Shown: positions 11,280 to 22,619 of the stretch, one piece after another
Layout: each line of letters opens with the position of its first letter
How positions within the stretch are numbered: the stretch's first letter is position 1
NCBI GenBank assembly: GCA_963969495.1
Contig: OZ018324.1
Location: 143,878,355 to 143,942,354 of the forward strand
Source of the DNA: Ceratothoa steindachneri
Lineage: Eukaryota; Arthropoda; Malacostraca; Isopoda; Cymothoidae
DNA length: 64,000 nucleotides
Reading direction: 5' to 3'
Program-made: the position numbers and the translations under genes
The notes under the pieces: model-generated
What the model saw: the letters and a program-made list of their open reading frames with translations, nothing else
Told to the model about the DNA's origin: nothing
Databases searched by the model: none

Positions 11280-12229
11280 AGAAATTTATAGTTAGGTGAG
11301 TACTCCCTCTTTAATATGTAATACATATCTTGCCTGTGTCTGTAAAAGGACGTACATAATGCCATATAGGCTACCCGGATTCCAAACCTTTGCCGAGAAA
11401 CGCCTCATTCTTCTCAAACCCGTAATAATTATATCCTTAATTTATCCAAGGTGACAAAGTGAGACATATAGCCTAGTTCCTAATTTAGGAACCTTACGTG
11501 GAATCAGCGCACGAAAATTAGTTAGCTATAACAACATTTACTCAAGTCGCAGAGACAAAGTTAAAATTTGTTGGCTAGTGTAATTTATGGTCATATTTCC
11601 ATTGTTCACAACTTTGACTTAAATCGTAGTAATGTTTCGTATTTTTGCCTATTTCGTTTTCACTTATATGTACTTGTTTCGTGTTGCCTATTAATAAATC
11701 GAACCTTATTCATTTTTTTAAGTTACGTTTTTAATTATTTTATTGTTCTTTTTCATTTTTGTTGTTCTTGTTTCCGGAATAGAGTGGTTGGTGGTTATAA
11801 AGTAGTAAAAATATTTCTCGGCTTGGAGGTAGAGGTAGGGATCAAGATCTTGCCAAGTTACTTTGCGGGATCTTAATTTAGGAAAGATATTTTAGGGTGT
11901 CATGATTAAGGAAGGTAAACTTTGGAGGTCGTGATCTAGCGAACTTCCGAAATAAAGGCAGACACTTTCGTGCAACCAGCTGACAGCCTGTAAACCTTAC
12001 AGAAAATGTAACCTCGCGTAAATATTTTTTATATTAATTTCCCGATAATAGTTCATTACTCTCTAAACTTATTCATTTTATCCTTGCCTGTGGTCACTCA
12101 GGTAAGAAAAACCTCTATATTGCGTTTTAAATTTACGTATCTGTCGTGGTATAGCCGAAATCGAAAACAAAATCTATTATTAGTATTAAGGGGGAGAACT
12201 CATGCTATTAACGAGAAGCATCCAAAGAT
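11280..12229. other. Non-coding AT-rich stretch
   Basis: Only short hydrophobic ORFs (for example 11568-11876) of low-complexity AT-rich sequence. No family recognised. Confidence 0.6.
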
Positions 12230-13040
12230 TGAATGCTACGTTGATGCGCAGATTATAAAGGTCTGGTTGAGACGTGGGGTCAGTTCATTTAACTGATCAG
12301 TTCGAATTCGAGGTTGGCAATATTTGAATAAAGAGGTCGAGAGTGACGTTCAGGTTAATTGAAGATGAACATAAAATATAAATTTTATTTACAAATTAAA
12401 ATGATCAAAAATGATATAAAGGGAAATTACTGATTGGCTAAAAATTTAGGGTTACCGGTGGAAAAACCAAAATACAATTAATTAGTTTAGATTTACTTGC
12501 TCAAATCCATATGGGGTCACTAGGTAAAAGGGAAAAGGGGGCTTACGGGTCAGAGAGCAACGGCGACTTCACAGGAGACTTGACTGGGCTGGGTGCTTCG
12601 AGGACTCGAATGAGTAATCCGGCGCAGTTGCTTTAGAAGACAGCGGAGGCAGAGGCTTCCGTTTGACCGTGGATTCCTTACCGGAGAGAGAGTGTCCAGA
12701 CTTAGACTGGGTACACAACGACTTAAGACGAGTGATGTCTTCTGCGAGCGAGCCGCGTCTTTACTGCTGTTCCCAGGGGGGAAAAATGCTTAAATATACA
12801 GTTTCCTCAAGCGGGAGATGGGGAATAACTCCCACTTTGGGAAATTCTCATGGGGCAGCTCGAGGCGCCAACTGTCAGCGACAAACAGTTCTTTTACCCC
12901 CTCTCTCTATCTGCGCGGGGGATGTTCTCCACACTTGCTTGATTTGTACGATAAGGGAGGGCGCATCTGAGTTTGCATCTTCATGTGACTCTCGAGCACG
13001 TGTGGTCTGTCTACCTACGTGGCTTCCTGCAACGTGATAA
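12230..13040 (-). repeat. LTR-like block, probably a solo LTR
   Basis: On the minus strand this has a GC-rich upstream half, a TATA-like TATATTTAAG (12798-12789), and an AATAAA polyadenylation signal (12389-12384) before an AT-rich tail: the U3-R-U5 layout of an LTR. The low end aligns with 41002-41088 (shared TTGAATA, GTTCA, ATATAAxTTTTATTTACAAA) and the match continues to a shared AAAAGGGGG and GACTTCGAGG, so both are copies of one family. No coding region belongs to it here. Edges are approximate. Confidence 0.5.
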
Positions 13041-13439
13041 GCGTTGCGAAGAAGGGGAAAAAAGTGGTATCCTTCTACATTTTCTTTTTGCGTCAAAACA
13101 GCTGTATTACATAAATTACACTGGACAACATATTTCCGTGGCAAGAAAAAGAACATCGTTCTAATGTGCATTTTAATATGAAGTTATATGTGCTGAATTC
13201 GAATTTGATAACAAATATGTTCCATCATGTAGCATTCTTTTGTAAATTTCCGATTTAATGATTATGCAATTGATACCGATTTTCCTGATACCATAAATGT
13301 ATTTCGCTCCTAAAGTCAGATAAAATGTGTTCATTGTAATTATTTCATGAAATATAATGAGTCAGCATATTTATTAGCATTATATAATGTATTAACCTAC
13401 ATTTTAGTATTTATTTCTAAATTTGTAAGACATTTCAGG

Positions 13440-14945
13440 TGTGTCACGCTTCAGGTTCCAGCAGAAGTCAACCAGCATAGCAGGAATACATTTTCCGTTA
13501 TACCTGTTTTCCATTCACGCTATATTTTTAGGAAACTCTCTCAATGTTCATCAGTCTCATCTCTTGCCTTCTTTAGGAAGAAGTACAGATGAGATTGAAG
13601 AAAGTGTATTTTCAGTGACATACATTTTTATCCGAGATCTAGGAAGCCCTTGATTAGGCTCCCCACCTCCAGTTTCATCTATTCTTGCCTCAAAGTCCTC
13701 ACCAGCTATAAGTTGAAACATGGCTTGTTATGTTGCAGTGCTTTGGTAAATTGTTTAATTAAGCCTAGTTTTCCATATATACATTGATGGTAAAATGATT
13801 TTCTCCTTCTTAACTAGGGGCCCATGAATTACATTATGGCATCCAGGAGTCATAGTTTCCCGAGGTGACAATTCTGAGTGTACATAATGTTCTGATCAGG
13901 CCCTACTGTCCCACTTGCAAAGGAAGCACGTAAATTTGGTGTATCCAGGTTGTAGGCCATTAAGTAGCGCTACTACCTACAAGTACGCATAAATTAGCCA
14001 CTCATACTCTTGTAACTTATCCGGTCGAAAATAAAAGCAAGGTTCTCATCCGTCTCTCTTAAAATTACTGAGTCATCAACTGAAACTGAAGAAATGGTGA
14101 TCCCAATGTGCAACAGAACCGCTTTTATGTTGCAAAGGGATGCATCTATGAATAATCTCCACTCATTTGGTTTATAGTTCAGCTCAATGGCACTGAATAG
14201 GTCTCTGGTATCATTACAATAAGTTATTTGTTTTCAAAAGTGAAGAATTGCGGTAGATGTGCAGAATGTTTCCTAAATACTGCAATTCGAGCATAATCAT
14301 CCAACAACAGGTTCCATTGTTGCAAGCGTGAAGCCAGAATTCACTCTGTTGCTTAATGATGAGTTGTGGATTCTTGTCAGTTTCAAGCTTTGCCACATAT
14401 GGTTTATCTTGAGATTCTGAAACGTCTGAATTGTTCGTGTCATGGCTTTGTAGTTCAGAGGGCGGATGTGGTACCTGAATAACACTTAAATTTGGAACTT
14501 GGCGAATATCACCATGAAGATCTGGATACATGATAGATTTCTTGCCTTTTCTGTTGCGACCTGAGCTGAAATAAAATTAAAACAGACTAAAAATGGATAT
14601 TACTGGCTGTGATCACATGCAGAAATAGTAAAACTACAACATAGTATGTTTTATTATCTATTTGATTTATACATCTCTTGAAAATATATTAAAGACCAGG
14701 AAGGAAATCGTTTTGAAACTAACCTTTAATATCTGTTAAGCAGAAGTAACAATCCGTTGAATGGTCTTTTGGCTCTCTTCAGGCCATCGGTAGGCCCAAC
14801 ATGAGGCCAGGCACTTTGCCTTTCACCCAGACAGAAAGGGATCTTGTACACCTGACACAACATATATGAGGGGCCAAGCATTTGTGCTGATCACCCACTT
14901 TACATCCAAAATACAGCTCATAAAGTTTCTTCACAAGTTTAGTCA
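13440..14945 (-). pseudogene. Unnamed multicopy protein family, copy B (most complete, with intron)
   Basis: Minus-strand order: N-terminal Cys-rich module LYELYFGCKVGDQHKC, APHICCVRC, WVKGKV, then REPKDHSTDCYFCLTDIK at 14735; an intron (14723-14561); GRNRKGKKSIMYPDL; a loop with PHPPSELQS; LASRLQQWNLL; CNDT with NYKPNEWRLFIDASL; IKAVLLHIG; GYTKFTCFLCKWDSR; CHNV; IKLGLIKQFTKALQ; CMSLKIHFLQSHL and DETDEH near 13570. These match blocks in copies A and C. The paired CxxC motifs suggest a zinc-binding N-terminus. Several frameshifts and stops make it non-functional. The upstream end stops at about 14945 beside a mariner fragment, so the first exon may be cut. Confidence 0.78.
14561..14723 (-). 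other. Spliceosomal intron remnant in copy B
   Basis: Element-strand donor AAAG|GTTAGT (14724/14723) and acceptor CAGCTCAG|GTCGC (14561/14560). Removing these 163 bases keeps the reading frame exactly, from the CYFCLTDIK block to the GRNRKGKK block. The upstream part is AT-rich with a pyrimidine-rich TTTTATTTCAG near the 3' end. Confidence 0.65.
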
Positions 14946-14959
14946 AATGTCTCTTGTAG

Positions 14960-15560
14960 CAGTAAATAAAACAGTGTTATTGGTGAAAATTTATTGATTT
15001 CACTATTGGATCATGTTATTTTAGTCATGGCAATTATGTGTGAAAAATAATATCACCTAAATGTTCGCCAAGGCTCCGGTGGCACACCTCCACTCCATGG
15101 TCAAAATTTTGATGAAATCTCTGCATAGTTGGTCCTCGATCTCACCAATATGCCTTATTATCTCATCTTTCAGCTGTTGAATTGTTGTTGGCTTGTTGGC
15201 ATAAACCTTACTTTTGATATGACCCCAAAGGAAGAAATCTAAAGGCATCAAGTCACACGATCGTGGTGGCCAATTGACCTCGCTGTTTCGAGAGATGATG
15301 CGACCTGGCAACTTCTCATTCAATAAAGCCATTGTTGCATTGGCTGTGTGGCATGTGGCACCATCCTATTGAAACTACAAATCTTACACATCCATAGAAT
15401 TCAATTCAGGCCATAAAAAGTTGGTTATCATGGCAGGGTATCGCTCGCCTGTCACCGTAACAGAATTCTCGCCATCATTTTCGAAAAAATACGGCCCAAT
15501 GATTCCGCTAGCAAAAAATGCACACCAAACAGTGACCTTTTGTGTATGCCATTTAATTTA
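14960..15560 (-). pseudogene. mariner-like transposase, 3' half
   Basis: Encodes the C-terminal half: FFASGIIGPYFFENDGENSV, QDGATCHTANATMALLNEKL (second catalytic Asp), NWPPRSCDLMPLDFFLWG (third catalytic Asp) and KVYANKPTTIQQLKDEI, with an open frame at 15057-15332 and one stop upstream. The sequence downstream of the stop (to about 14985) is the same as that at 22077-22140 of the complete mariner, so both belong to one family. The 5' half and terminal repeats are missing. Confidence 0.88.
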
Positions 15561-16615
15561 TTCATTTATATGCTACTAAATCGCAGTAAATGTATAAATA
15601 AATAAATTAGAATATTCCCCATATATAACGGTTGTTTCTTTAATTTTTTACCTGCCTTCTCTATGGCTCCTTGGCCAATAACGTCTGTAGTTTTTTTCTC
15701 AAACTTTAATAAGATAATCAAAAACTTTGGTGAAAATTCCATATTTTTGCTAAATTCCTAAAAGTTAAAATTGAAACATCAGAAGCCGGAATCATTACGA
15801 ACAGTGAGTGCTTCTCATTTCAACTAGATTAATCATGTTAATTATGTTAGAGGGCCAAATCAAATTAATTAGAAAGCTTTAGTAAACATGGATGCAAAGT
15901 CCTTCGTTTGTATATGTATTGGCAAAATCATAAACTAAATTTAATGTCAGGACCCATTCGTTAAGTTTAAATCTATTTTTTTAGTTTATTTTGTATTAGA
16001 GATTTTTTTGTTTCTTTCATTGGGAGGATTAATAAATTAGAACATAATATCATAGTAAATAAATGCTGGTTTCGTATGCGAGTGCAAAAGTATAGCAATA
16101 TATAGAGCTTTTCTATTTTAATGATGCGTAGTTATTTTTTCGTATAAACTGGCAATTCAGAAGTATTTTAATCATTTTCAAAATGATTCTAGAGTAAGTT
16201 AGAACGTTCTAGAAAGAAAGGTTAGCTGCTAATTTACGTGCGAGGTTTGTCACTCGTTGTTAAAACTTTACCGATGAAACATTTCTAAGAGTCCAATGGT
16301 GATGAACGCTGAACATTTATAATCTGCAAAACACAATTTATTATATTGCACATGGGCTGCCATGGATATAAAAAATATTCCTACACTGTGACCATTCCAA
16401 TTTCTTCTTTAAATAATATTACTGTGAACTATAAATCCAATGAAATCACAGTAAATCATCGCATGGTCTACCAATGAAACTGAGCCTTAGAAATGTTTGG
16501 TCTATTTAGAAGATGGAATCAATCATAAAATTTAATCTTTTAGGTACAAGCAAATATTGCAGCACGCTGCATAAATGTGCACACATAAACAGTACAACGT
16601 TATTTACGCCGGGAA
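15561..16615. other. AT-rich non-coding stretch
   Basis: No coding homology, repeat or RNA gene recognised. Confidence 0.6.
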
Positions 16616-16619
16616 AGAG

Positions 16620-17060
16620 CTAATGGAAGTTTCTCAAAAAGTAAGTCTCTTTGAAAGCCGCGAGGATTTCATGGAAGTGTCTCAAAAAGCAGCATCTTTT
16701 GAAGAGAGCTAAAGTAAGGCAGGTTTGGTGTTTGCTAAGGATGATCTCATAGATAGCGAGGTCAAATTAGATAAAATACTATATTCAAATAAGACAAAAA
16801 TCGAGCTCTGGAAGAAATTATGAAGGGTAGGTTTGCGCGGAGATCTAGATCAATTATTTTGCAGGGATATTTCGCTGCTACTGGCCCTAGGGAATTAGAA
16901 TTGATATATGCGACCAGGAATTCTGAAAACTATCAGCGCATGCTTGATAAAAACGTAAATAAATCGGCAAGGAAACTAGGACTTGGAAACCATTTCACAT
17001 TCCAAATCTATTTAGAAATACCTAGAAAAATAGTAAATAAATTACTTAAGTAGCCTTTTC
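16620..17060 (+). pseudogene. Tc1-like transposase internal fragment
   Basis: After VFAKDDLIDSEVKLDKILYS with NKTKIELW (first Asp site altered), the 77-codon ORF at 16820-17053 carries GYFAATGPRELELI and NYQRMLDKNVNKSARKLGLG, the segment preceding the second catalytic Asp of Tc1 transposases, and ends where the QDND motif should be. Two frameshifts near 16700-16820. No inverted repeats found. A different Tc1 lineage from the 9.4-kb relic. Confidence 0.75.
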
Positions 17061-17394
17061 CAGGTTATCACGTTACAAATAGTAACGTGATACTTTATTC
17101 AGCTATTAATAATACCTTTTTTACACTCCGATATAGTCAAATGGATAATTAAATATGAAAACTATTGTTATGGATAAATTGTTTTATAATGAAACATTTA
17201 TTAGATAGAAAAATATATATGTACTCGTATATGTTGTTAATAGCCCAAGCGAAGGAAAAGTGGTATCACAACCCCCAAAATCACTGAGCAATATATTACG
17301 AGACCCTTAAAACCTCAAGAAAGAAAATGGGAGATTTACACACGGATAAAATAGGCAAAACTATTTTAATCGCTATATGAAGGTGAAATAAAGG
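17061..17394. other. Non-coding stretch
   Basis: AT-rich; includes a short inverted pair around 17067-17090 (GTTATCACGTTAC / GTAACGTGATAC). No gene seen. Confidence 0.5.
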
Positions 17395-17480
17395 AGTGGA
17401 TTCGAACCTGTGTCATCGAGCGCTCATTGTTATCAGACCCTCAACGCTCATCGACTGATCCTCCATCTTCATAGAAGCCT
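17395..17480 (-). repeat. tRNA-derived SINE-like head 1
   Basis: The minus strand has a perfect RNA polymerase III B box GGTTCGAATCC (rc of 17399-17409) and, about 50 bases upstream, an A-box-like AGGATCAGTCGATGAG. No acceptor stem pairs, so it is not a functional tRNA; a SINE head or tRNA pseudogene is likely. Confidence 0.5.
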
Positions 17481-17639
17481 TTTGAATTACAAAGTATAAG
17501 TTTTTATCCAGTGAGAGGCAAGTGGTTTTCTAGTAGGAGCGCTGCATTCATACATTTGCGCTGGGCATTTGAAGACAACTATTTTCCCCCACCTGAGCCT
17601 TAACTCGTGAAATGAGCCGAGAAACACAATTTAAATTGT

Positions 17640-17765
17640 AGATAGAGGAGAATAGGAAAAGGAGGCAAAGAAAAAATAATAGCGTAGGTGAGTTGCGAAC
17701 AGCTTCCCGCGTCGCTGGACCACTGTTAGCCAGCGGCGAATCCACTCAGCCATCCTGAGTCTCAA
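17640..17765 (-). repeat. tRNA-derived SINE-like head 2
   Basis: Minus strand begins GGATGGCTGAGTGGATTCGC, a Leu/Ser-tRNA-like A box, followed by GCTGGCTAACAGTGGTCCAG and a degenerate B box (TGTTCGCAACTC), then a T-rich end. Lacks a complete cloverleaf. The two heads lie 250 bases apart in the same orientation. Confidence 0.5.
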
Positions 17766-18439
17766 AAAAGACTCATTCAGACGAAGCTTTTAAGCCGCTC
17801 GCCTGCACTTCTCGTACGCTATAATATTTTCATACGGGCTAAGAATAATCTGCATCAGCCATCGCTCTCACTATCATTTCTTTTAACTTTCAAATTACTC
17901 TCTTTAGAGAGGGGCAACTCTAGCGCATCTGCATAGACACACAAACCACGTGAAAGAAGAGTCAGGTGGCCAGGAGAGATCCGAATGCAGTGGCGAAACA
18001 AAACATCCGATAGCAGCGAACTATTTCGTCAGCAACATTTCATCGAACAGATATATTCTCTACATTTTAAAACGAGGGGAGAGGAATAGCTCGCAAATCC
18101 CTATCCTCTCAAGCCCTTACGCACGATCGCGGAGGAGGGGGGAGGATGATGCAGAAAAGACGCGTCCCCGTTGCTGATTTGCACCTGGAGAAAAGTCCCA
18201 ATTATGTTTCTCAGCTTAAGTGAACCTAGGGGTAAGTGCTTGGTAAGGAAGGCCAGAGCAGGGTTTTGTAAGATTTTTTAGTAGGAGAGAGAAAAGTATT
18301 TCTCATGCCAAAGGACATTGGGGACCTAGTGATTAATATGGATTCCCAACCACCATACCTCATTTTCAGTTCATTATTTCTCCTCTGGCTAATAGTATTC
18401 AGGAGATCTAACAATTCATTTGTACCTATTTTTATCATT
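17766..18439. other. Unassigned stretch left of LINE-A
   Basis: Mixed composition; 17950-18177 is an open 75-codon stretch of basic, low-complexity content with no recognised motif. It may be the degraded 3' part of LINE-A, but no motif proves it. Confidence 0.4.
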
Positions 18440-19450
18440 TGTTTAATCTTGTCTATATTTTTGCATTCATGTCTTTGTAGAATTCATGGTAATATCACTC
18501 TTGTTCCGGAATCCTAACTGGAAATTATTATAAAGTGTGTTTTCTTCTATGTATTGCATTAATCTTCTTGTTATTATTTATAATTTTTTTCAAATACTTT
18601 ACCTTTGAAATCCAATATGCGAAGAAGGTCTGTAACTATTTAAGAAGCTTAGGGGGTTTCCTAGTTTTGAAAAGAGCATTATTCTTGCTGGTTTTAGCAC
18701 GTGAGGTAAGTATCAGGTATTTAGACTTGCATTCAGGTTTTTTAGTTCCTTAATGCTGTCGTTAGGGGGGTTCGTGGAGTTGGACTTTTAAGAATCACGA
18801 TGGCTCTGGCACCTTCTGTTTGAATACGTGAATTGGGCTCATTAATTCCTGTTCCGTTGTTATTGCCCTCAGTCCCACTTCTTCACCCATCTTTGGATTA
18901 CCTGAATGGGCAGGAATAATCCTAGTGATGTTATTTCTTACGAACTCATGTGACCTTTCTTCCTATTCTGCGCAGATGTCTTCATTTCCTTGAAGGAATA
19001 TTGAGATATCTGTTTTCCAGTGGCGTCTGAATTTTTGTTCTATTTTCTGAGCTTCTTGGATTAAGTTATCGTTTTCATCCCTTATTTTTATTTTCGTTCT
19101 TGGTTTTGACCGTCTTGATCTGTTTTTTGCCCGTCAGTTTTCCTTTTGCGTTATGTTTTCATCTATTTGCTTAATAAGCTCATCCCAGTTTCTTTCTTTT
19201 TTCTTAAATTATTAAATTTATCATCTTAGTTCGAATTTATTTTGCTGGCCATGTTTTGCTAGTCATATTGATCTTTATGCTTTTTTATCATTTTGCTCTT
19301 GTTTTTCATTTTGGTGGTCCATTCGTGTTGTTGAATCCAGTAACTTGTCATCGAGAAGTTTCTCGAGTCTGCGGCTATCAGGGTATCCGTTAATAGCTTC
19401 TTCTCAACGTCGATCTTTTCGAGTGAAGCTTCTGCCAGGTCTTATGAGAT
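18440..19450 (-). pseudogene. LINE-A ORF2 linker and RT start
   Basis: Begins DLAEASLEKIDVEKKLLTD, continues with a Lys/Glu-rich linker (WDELIKQIDENITQ, RTKIKIRDENDNLIQEAQKI), and reaches RT blocks KPPKLLNSYRP and FQLGFRNKSDITMN near 18640 and 18510. These correspond to the SYRPIS and QYGFRKERDATMA blocks of LINE-C at 63060 and 63170. Several stops. The catalytic FADD block is not present. Confidence 0.65.
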
Positions 19451-19456
19451 ATATAC

Positions 19457-20448
19457 TGTTAGAGAGAGAAGGTTTCCACCCTCACCCTAAAAACCCAACG
19501 TCTAACAGTGGCGCCTGAGAAAGATGCACATGCACGCCCAGACAGCCCCAAGTGAACAGCGAAAATTTCGCGTGGCCGCGAAATCGGCGCCAGACCTACG
19601 GCGTCGAGGACTTTCGCGTGAGCCTGTGATGTTGGCCGAGAATACCCCCCCTCCACCCTGGCACGCCAATTATAATAAGATCCCCATTCCCCTTTGTGGA
19701 GCCTCCGGCGACCCGCTTCGGTAGAGGCAGTAAAAATACTTCGGGAAAAGCTTTTAAAAATTAATACCATACAGCCTCGTCTTGGTTAGCAGCCAAGTAC
19801 AGTCTTGTACGCCCTGCCCCTCCTCCCAACCGCTTTCAGCTACGAACGCGACGCGTCACTTCTCTACCCGGCCTCGCTCGTACCTAAGGCCAGAGTTCCT
19901 GCCCGACAGACGATAGACACGGACAGGCACCTCTCAGTCGGGTATCGACTTCGTTCTCGTCTGAAGTATTCCTTCGTTCATTTCTCAGCAACATTAATGA
20001 AGAAGGAATTTTGCAAGTGAAACTTTGCAGGGGACTGCTTACTCGTCGTATCCAAAGCCTCCAGTCAATTAGGCGTCACGTAAGTGTCCCCGTCATTCGC
20101 ATTCTCCTCCTTGCCTTGGCAGCAATCACTGTGCATCCCCGCTCAGACTCTTGTCCCCGTCGAGTCATTTGTATATCCCCTTCCGTTTGGTACCTCGGGT
20201 CTCATATTATTTATTGTCATTTATTTACTTTTGCTAATAATATTTTCTTTGTATATAGTAAATTTATTTTTCTACAATCAGTTTCTCTAAACTCAGAACC
20301 TCTAAGGGTTGATTATTTAGGTCAACCGCACTCGAGCTTAATTATTTAACTATCGCACTGGGATCTATATCCCAATTTCTGGCGTGCTCCCTTCCCGCGT
20401 CACTGCAAAATTAATCCTCGGGTAGCATTGACGTCTGACTCTACGGCA
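19457..20448 (+). repeat. Solo LTR inside LINE-A, with 5-bp target duplication TATAC
   Basis: The block starts TGTTAGAG (19457) and ends GGCA (20448). It is flanked by TATAC at 19452-19456 and 20449-20453. It is GC-rich in the first two thirds and AT-rich later, as LTRs often are, and interrupts the LINE-A frame precisely. Its AT-rich tail (about 20230-20320) resembles 37090-37170 of another LTR-like block (shared CAGAACCTC and GTTGATTATTT), suggesting related families. ORFs in it (19459-20349) are not considered coding. A TGGCGCC-like string at 19508 is inside it and is not a primer site. Confidence 0.7.
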
Positions 20449-20454
20449 TATACA

Positions 20455-20900
20455 TTTAGTTCTTAGGTATATTTCCTACATTCAGCTCTGCGATATTGTC
20501 TCTTAATAGTTGCGTGTCCCTGTGTCGGATTTCTATTTAACTGGAACACTGTACCTACATGGTGACTACTCGCAATTGGTGTCTGTTTCATGTAAAATTT
20601 TATTGACAAATTAAAACTATTAGCTAGTATGTGTGGTTTTGTAGCTCTATTTGCTGTAATATATAGGAGGTGATGATGGGCAACTCTTTAGAATGGTTCT
20701 TTCTAACATCATTTCTAGGTTTCTGCTAGCGCTATTTGTATTTTTGCTTCATCTTGCCTGTTATTTTTAATTTAGGTCACCTGAAGATATTGTTGGATGC
20801 CCTTGTCCGAATATCGTTATGAACTTAAGTAATGGTAACATTTTTCTCCTGCTGGGTTGATATCCCTTCGCTAATATCAATGGAGTTATTTCTAATTATA
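20455..20900 (-). pseudogene. LINE-A endonuclease, second part
   Basis: APE-type endonuclease motifs: PTISSGDLN (family GDxNAKH), KNTNSASRNLEMMLERT, then TANRATKPHIL and the C-terminal SSHHVGTVFQLNRNPTQGHA, matching the family's S-S/D-H box. Several frameshifts. The frame breaks at the mariner insertion (20900) on one side and at the solo LTR on the other. Confidence 0.65.
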
Positions 20901-22188
20901 AAGGGTGTTCCAATAACTTGGACCGATTTTAAATGTGAGTTAAGTTTAAGTGTCTAATGAGTTTTTTCTTTTTCTTTCAGATTTAACAACTTCAGTCTTT
21001 GGGAATTTGAACCATGGAAAGATTAACAATCGAACAACATGTTAAAGTTATCGAAGCCTATTACGAAAATGGATGTTCAAACATAAATGCATTTCGGGTA
21101 CTTTGCGATTGTTTTGGTGAACATAATCGACCAACTGAGAGTGCAATTGGGAAAATTGTTCGTAAATTCAAACAAACGGGATCGGTGGCAGATATAAAAA
21201 CGCCAGTGCGTGCTCGTTTACGCCGTTCATCTGAAAACATTGCTGCAGTGCACGAGAATGCGGCTGAAGATCCAGACACCTCTATTCGTTATCGCGCGCA
21301 GGAATTGAACCTCTGCACAGCAACGTTACATCGATTTTTGACCCTAAGATTTGTCTCTACACGCTTACAAAATTCAATTGACACAAGAACTGAAGACTGC
21401 TGACTATTTGAAGCACTGAACATTCGTCAATTGGGTGCATGAGCAAAGACAAGCCGATGATGATTTTTCGCAAAAAATCACCTTTAGTGATGAAGCCCAT
21501 TTTCATCATCGTGGATTCGTTAATAAGCTCAATTGTCGCATTTTGCCTGATGAAAATCCCAGGAAGATTTTTGAAGAAAAGACACTGCATCCACAAAAGG
21601 TTACTGTTTAGTGTGCATTTCTTGCTAGCGAAATCATTGGGCCGTATTTTTTCGAAAATGATGCCGGAAATTCTGTTACAGTGACATGCGAGCGACACTG
21701 TACCTTGATAACAAACTTTTTATGGCCTGAATTCAATTCTATGGATATGGAAGATTTGTTGTTTTAACAGGATGGGGCCACATGCCACACAGCCAATGCA
21801 ACAATGGCTTTATTGAATGAGAAGTTGCCAGGTCGCATCATCTCTCGAAACAGCGAAGTTAATTGGACACCACGATTGTGTGACTTATGTCTTTAGATTT
21901 CTTCCTTTGGGGTCATCTCAGAAGTAAGGTCTATGCCAACAAGCCAACAACAATTTATCAACTGAAGGAGGAGATAATAAGGCATATTAATGAGCTCGAG
22001 GAGCAACTATGCAGAGACGTCATCAGACTTTGACCATGGAGTGGAGATGTGCCGCTGAAGCCTTGGCGAACATTTAGGTGATATTATTTTTCACACATAA
22101 TTTCCGTGACTCAAATAGCATGATCCAATAGTGAAATCAATAAATTTACTGCTAACTTTGCTCGATCCGTCTCAATGAAACACCCGTT
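20901..22188 (+). mobile_element. Complete mariner-family element nested in LINE-A
   Basis: Bounded by TA on both sides (20899-20900 and 22189-22190). The left end starts AAGGGTGTTCC and the right end is CACCCGTT (reverse complement AACGGGTG), giving imperfect terminal inverted repeats of about 25 bases. Length 1288 bp, normal for mariner. It carries one transposase gene with several lesions, so it is inactive. A 5'-truncated relative lies at 14960-15560. Confidence 0.85.
21014..22076 (+). pseudogene. mariner transposase
   Basis: The first 129 codons are open (21014-21403): an N-terminal helix-turn-helix region (LTIEQHVKVIEAYYENGC, NRPTESAIGKIVRKFKQTGS) and TATLHRFL. After a frameshift the catalytic part follows: SDEAHFHHRGFVNKLNC (first Asp), IIGPYFFENDAGNS in a shifted frame, QDGATCHTANATMALLNEKL (second Asp) and LDFFLWGHLRSKVYANKPTT (third Asp), so a DDD mariner. 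Lost start-to-end continuity needs at least three frameshifts and stops. The start ATG at 21014 fits the family's N-terminus. It would bind the terminal repeats and cut and paste the element. Confidence 0.88.
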
Positions 22189-22430
22189 TAATAACAGCTA
22201 TATATGTATGATTCGTCCTCAGTTTGTATTTCAGTATACTAAGTCCTCTTTTTTTATTGCTATAGCCGCCACGTCATTTCCTTCTCCCTCTGGGTCGTGT
22301 TATGATGGTATAATTGTTTTTTATTGTTTTTTTTATTAGTTACCAATTCAATTATTCGAGATGAGTACAATAACTGAATCGATCTTTCTGCTGTTTTTTT
22401 GCTTCCCATTTTTTCGCAGTTGAGTTCAGT
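22189..22430 (-). pseudogene. LINE-A endonuclease, first part
   Basis: Contains an IITRPRGR block and, in another frame, EGEGNDVAAIAIKK, the counterpart of GERYDGTAITIKN at 61674 in LINE-C, then LKYKLRTNHTYIAVI up to the mariner boundary. Short and frameshifted. Confidence 0.55.
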
Positions 22431-22619
22431 AAGAGTTGCTTAGTAGGTCCTTAACTTTCTTTATTTGCCGTATGTCGTGTAGCTTTCCTTGCTAACTTGA
22501 CCATCTAGGTGAATAATCCATTTATGCTTATTTGTAAGTTGAATTTCAGAGCGTTACCAGATTGCACGGGCATATTCTAATTCTACTTTCCATCAATAAT
22601 TTTTTCTACTTGTTTCTCA

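Noticed and set aside
19508..19514. TGGCGCC as a primer-binding site following a TAACA end
   Set aside because: A PBS would require the LTR to end at 19507, giving a 50-base LTR; the TATAC duplications place the LTR end at 20448.
19459..20349. ORFs of 103-112 codons in the solo LTR
   Set aside because: Overlapping on both strands in a GC-rich LTR, no motif; LTRs normally do not code.
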